Source of the DNA: Jimgerdemannia flammicorona
Lineage: Eukaryota; Mucoromycota; Endogonomycetes; Endogonales; Endogonaceae
Reading direction: 5' to 3'
Assembly (NCBI GenBank): GCA_003990745.1
Contig: RBNI01000367.1
Location: forward strand, 1-32,582
DNA: 32,582 nucleotides
Numbering within the stretch: position 1 is the stretch's first letter; every line of letters starts with the position of its first letter. Under the pieces are notes generated by a model. That model had not been told where the DNA came from and made no database searches. It was given only the letters and a program-made list of their open reading frames with translations. The position numbers and the translations under genes are program-made. Shown here in pieces: positions 31,171 to 32,582 of the stretch.

Positions 31171-31886
31171 TTTTACAATATTCCTTATAAATAGTATAAC
31201 CAATATTTTTTCTTTGAATGTGAATGGGTTAAGAGATTTGTTTTGGTATCAGAACATTTTTGCTTAGCTAAAGGGATTAGAGACTGATCTCTTTCTTTTG
31301 CAGGATATCAGATGTGAGGATGACTTGGATAGCCTGAAATGGATGAAGAAATAGAGAGGTGAGGTAGTTTGGAAGAACAAGGTTGGGATTCTGGTCAGGA
31401 GAGGCAGAGGGGAGATATACAATATGAGGAACTAGGGAGACAGGCTGGTTTGGGGAGAGTGAATATGAACAGGTTGAGAGCTGGTTACAGTGGGTTCCTG
31501 CTACTACTCTGCTATATGGGGTGAGTATATAGATTGGGTAAAGAGCCTCCAGGAGAATGGAGTCCTTGTAGAAACTGGAGTGGATATGCTTGGAGGGGAC
31601 TTTAATATGGTCAGAGATGTACTAGTGGATAAAACTGACAGAGGGCAGGGGACTGAGAGTAGAAGTGGAGATTTGGAGATATGGGAGAAAGTAGAAAGAC
31701 TAAGTACTCTAGTGGATGCTGGCAGGGGGTTCTGGAGTAATAGAAGGGTGTACATATACTGGGCAAGTGGCCTGGGAATGAGGATTGACTGGGTTCTGAT
31801 AGAAAACTGCTGGGGCTTGGACATTTGGAAGTCACTGGAGGCTGAGTGGTGTCCATGGTCTTATCATTGTGGGTTGCTGGGATAGA
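31171..31886 (+). pseudogene. LINE copy B ORF2 relic, endonuclease part only
   Basis: Recognisable endonuclease motifs are SLNVNGL, LLQDIRCEDD, GGDFNMVRD and WCPWSYHCGLLG. The last corresponds to WSDHWG of copy A, with the catalytic Asp changed to Tyr. The open part is 31490-31885. The frame stops where the element is truncated, so RT is absent. Confidence 0.88.
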
Positions 31887-31919
31887 CTTTCTGTCTAGCT
31901 ATCTATTTGTAGATAGTAT

Positions 31920-32582
31920 ACTGTAGATATTTTCAGTTATACTTTTAGGCTCTTAAAGAGTACTTATCAAAAGTTGTCTGTAAATTTCACATCTTAGTCT
32001 GAGATAATTACTAATAATAGTCTATAAAGATAGAATATATTATTAATAAATAGCTATACTATCTCTAGTACTATTATAGTGATAGTTGTTATAATGAAGT
32101 GAATCTGCTTACTGAGGTAATCAATAAAGATAATGATCACATTCCTTCTCTTTTTGGTTTTTGATAACTGGTATTTAGATGTAATCCTAATTTTGAGTAG
32201 AAATTAATAGTAGCTATGGTGTACCTGCTAGTGTCTGATTGCTAGGTCTATATCTTTGACAGATATTATAGAATATGATATAATTCTTGATGTTGGATAC
32301 TATTTTGAGCTAGTAGATGTCTTGGGCAATATGCTGATATATCTTATCAAATCTCATATATCTAGCTATAAATGTATCATATAGTTCTTATAGGATTTAT
32401 AGATAGATAGAGGTATCAGAGACTAAAATTCTTATATTGTCAAGATATATATATATATTGGACAGATATATTCTTATAAACCTTCTTTATAATATTGCTA
32501 TCTTTATGGATTTTTTTAGTAATTTCTTATATACTTGTATTCTTGATATACTCTTTCTTGACTTTTTTTTTTTTGTTTTTTT
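31920..32582 (-). pseudogene. Gypsy integrase fragment at the window end
   Basis: It aligns with 24570-25100. The reverse complement of about 32100-32160 gives NVIIIFIDYLSKQIHF, matching the integrase core segment IDYLSKYAHF of the other copy. It is heavily mutated and runs off the window. The last 25 bases are T-rich and could be the start of another tail or simple repeat. Confidence 0.65.

Larger units (their letters stand above)
28875..31886 (+). mobile_element. L1-type LINE copy B, RIP-mutated and 3'-truncated
   Basis: It aligns with LINE copy A from near its 5' end (28875 matching the first 20 bp or so of copy A) through ORF1 and into the endonuclease of ORF2, stopping at 31886 just after the motif that matches WSDHWG. 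Differences from copy A are mostly C-to-T and G-to-A, with CpG almost removed. RT and the poly(A) end are missing, and gypsy integrase sequence follows. An 18-bp insertion with its own TSD lies at 29037. Confidence 0.9.

Noticed and set aside
32563..32582. T-rich end of the window as a retroposon tail
   Set aside because: The window stops here, so neither an element nor a TSD can be seen.

Overview
This window looks like a transposon graveyard from a filamentous ascomycete (Pezizomycotina-like). Nothing in it is bacterial. Long stretches are AT-rich and almost free of CpG. Coding relics are full of TAG, TGA and TAA stops, and homologous copies differ mainly by C:G to T:A changes, which is the pattern left by repeat-induced point mutation (RIP). 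I found no intact host gene and no tRNA, rRNA or CRISPR array. The species cannot be named from sequence alone.

Layout. 1-315 is a CpG-bearing, probably unique segment. 316-2063 is AT-rich relic DNA with a 382-bp foldback at 683-1064. 2079-3301 is a poly(A) retroposon with 15-bp target-site duplications (TSDs). 3960-6106 is a minus-strand Ty3/gypsy pol fragment (copy 1). 6107-7170 is a plus-strand gypsy RT/RNase H fragment of another family. 7171-20189 is a larger minus-strand gypsy element (copy 2) that retains RNase H, RT, dUTPase, protease, gag and 5' LTR. It is split at 9806-15694 by a full-length L1-type LINE (copy A) with a perfect 17-bp TSD. 20190-21330 is unassigned. 21331-23695 holds a third gag plus LTR (copy 3). 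23696-24565 is a CpG-bearing segment with a 44-A tract. 24566 to about 26850 is a further minus-strand gypsy (RT, RNase H, integrase). About 26860-28874 is unassigned. 28875-31886 is a second, heavily mutated LINE (copy B), truncated at its 3' end, with an 18-bp micro-retroposition inside it. 31920-32582 is another integrase fragment.

How the parts relate. Copies 1, 2 and 3 belong to one gypsy family with the order LTR-gag-protease-Cys-rich linker-dUTPase-RT-RNase H. A dUTPase inside a gypsy pol is the most unusual content here; it is present in both pol copies with all five family motifs recognisable. LINE copy A inserted into gypsy copy 2 and is less mutated than its surroundings. It keeps one uninterrupted frame across 5.7 kb with 12 premature stops, all TAG or TGA. 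The poly(A) retroposon also retains CpG while its flanks do not. Integrase of the dUTPase family was not found. Boundaries of degraded elements are approximate, and family assignments rest on short motifs and on alignment by eye.
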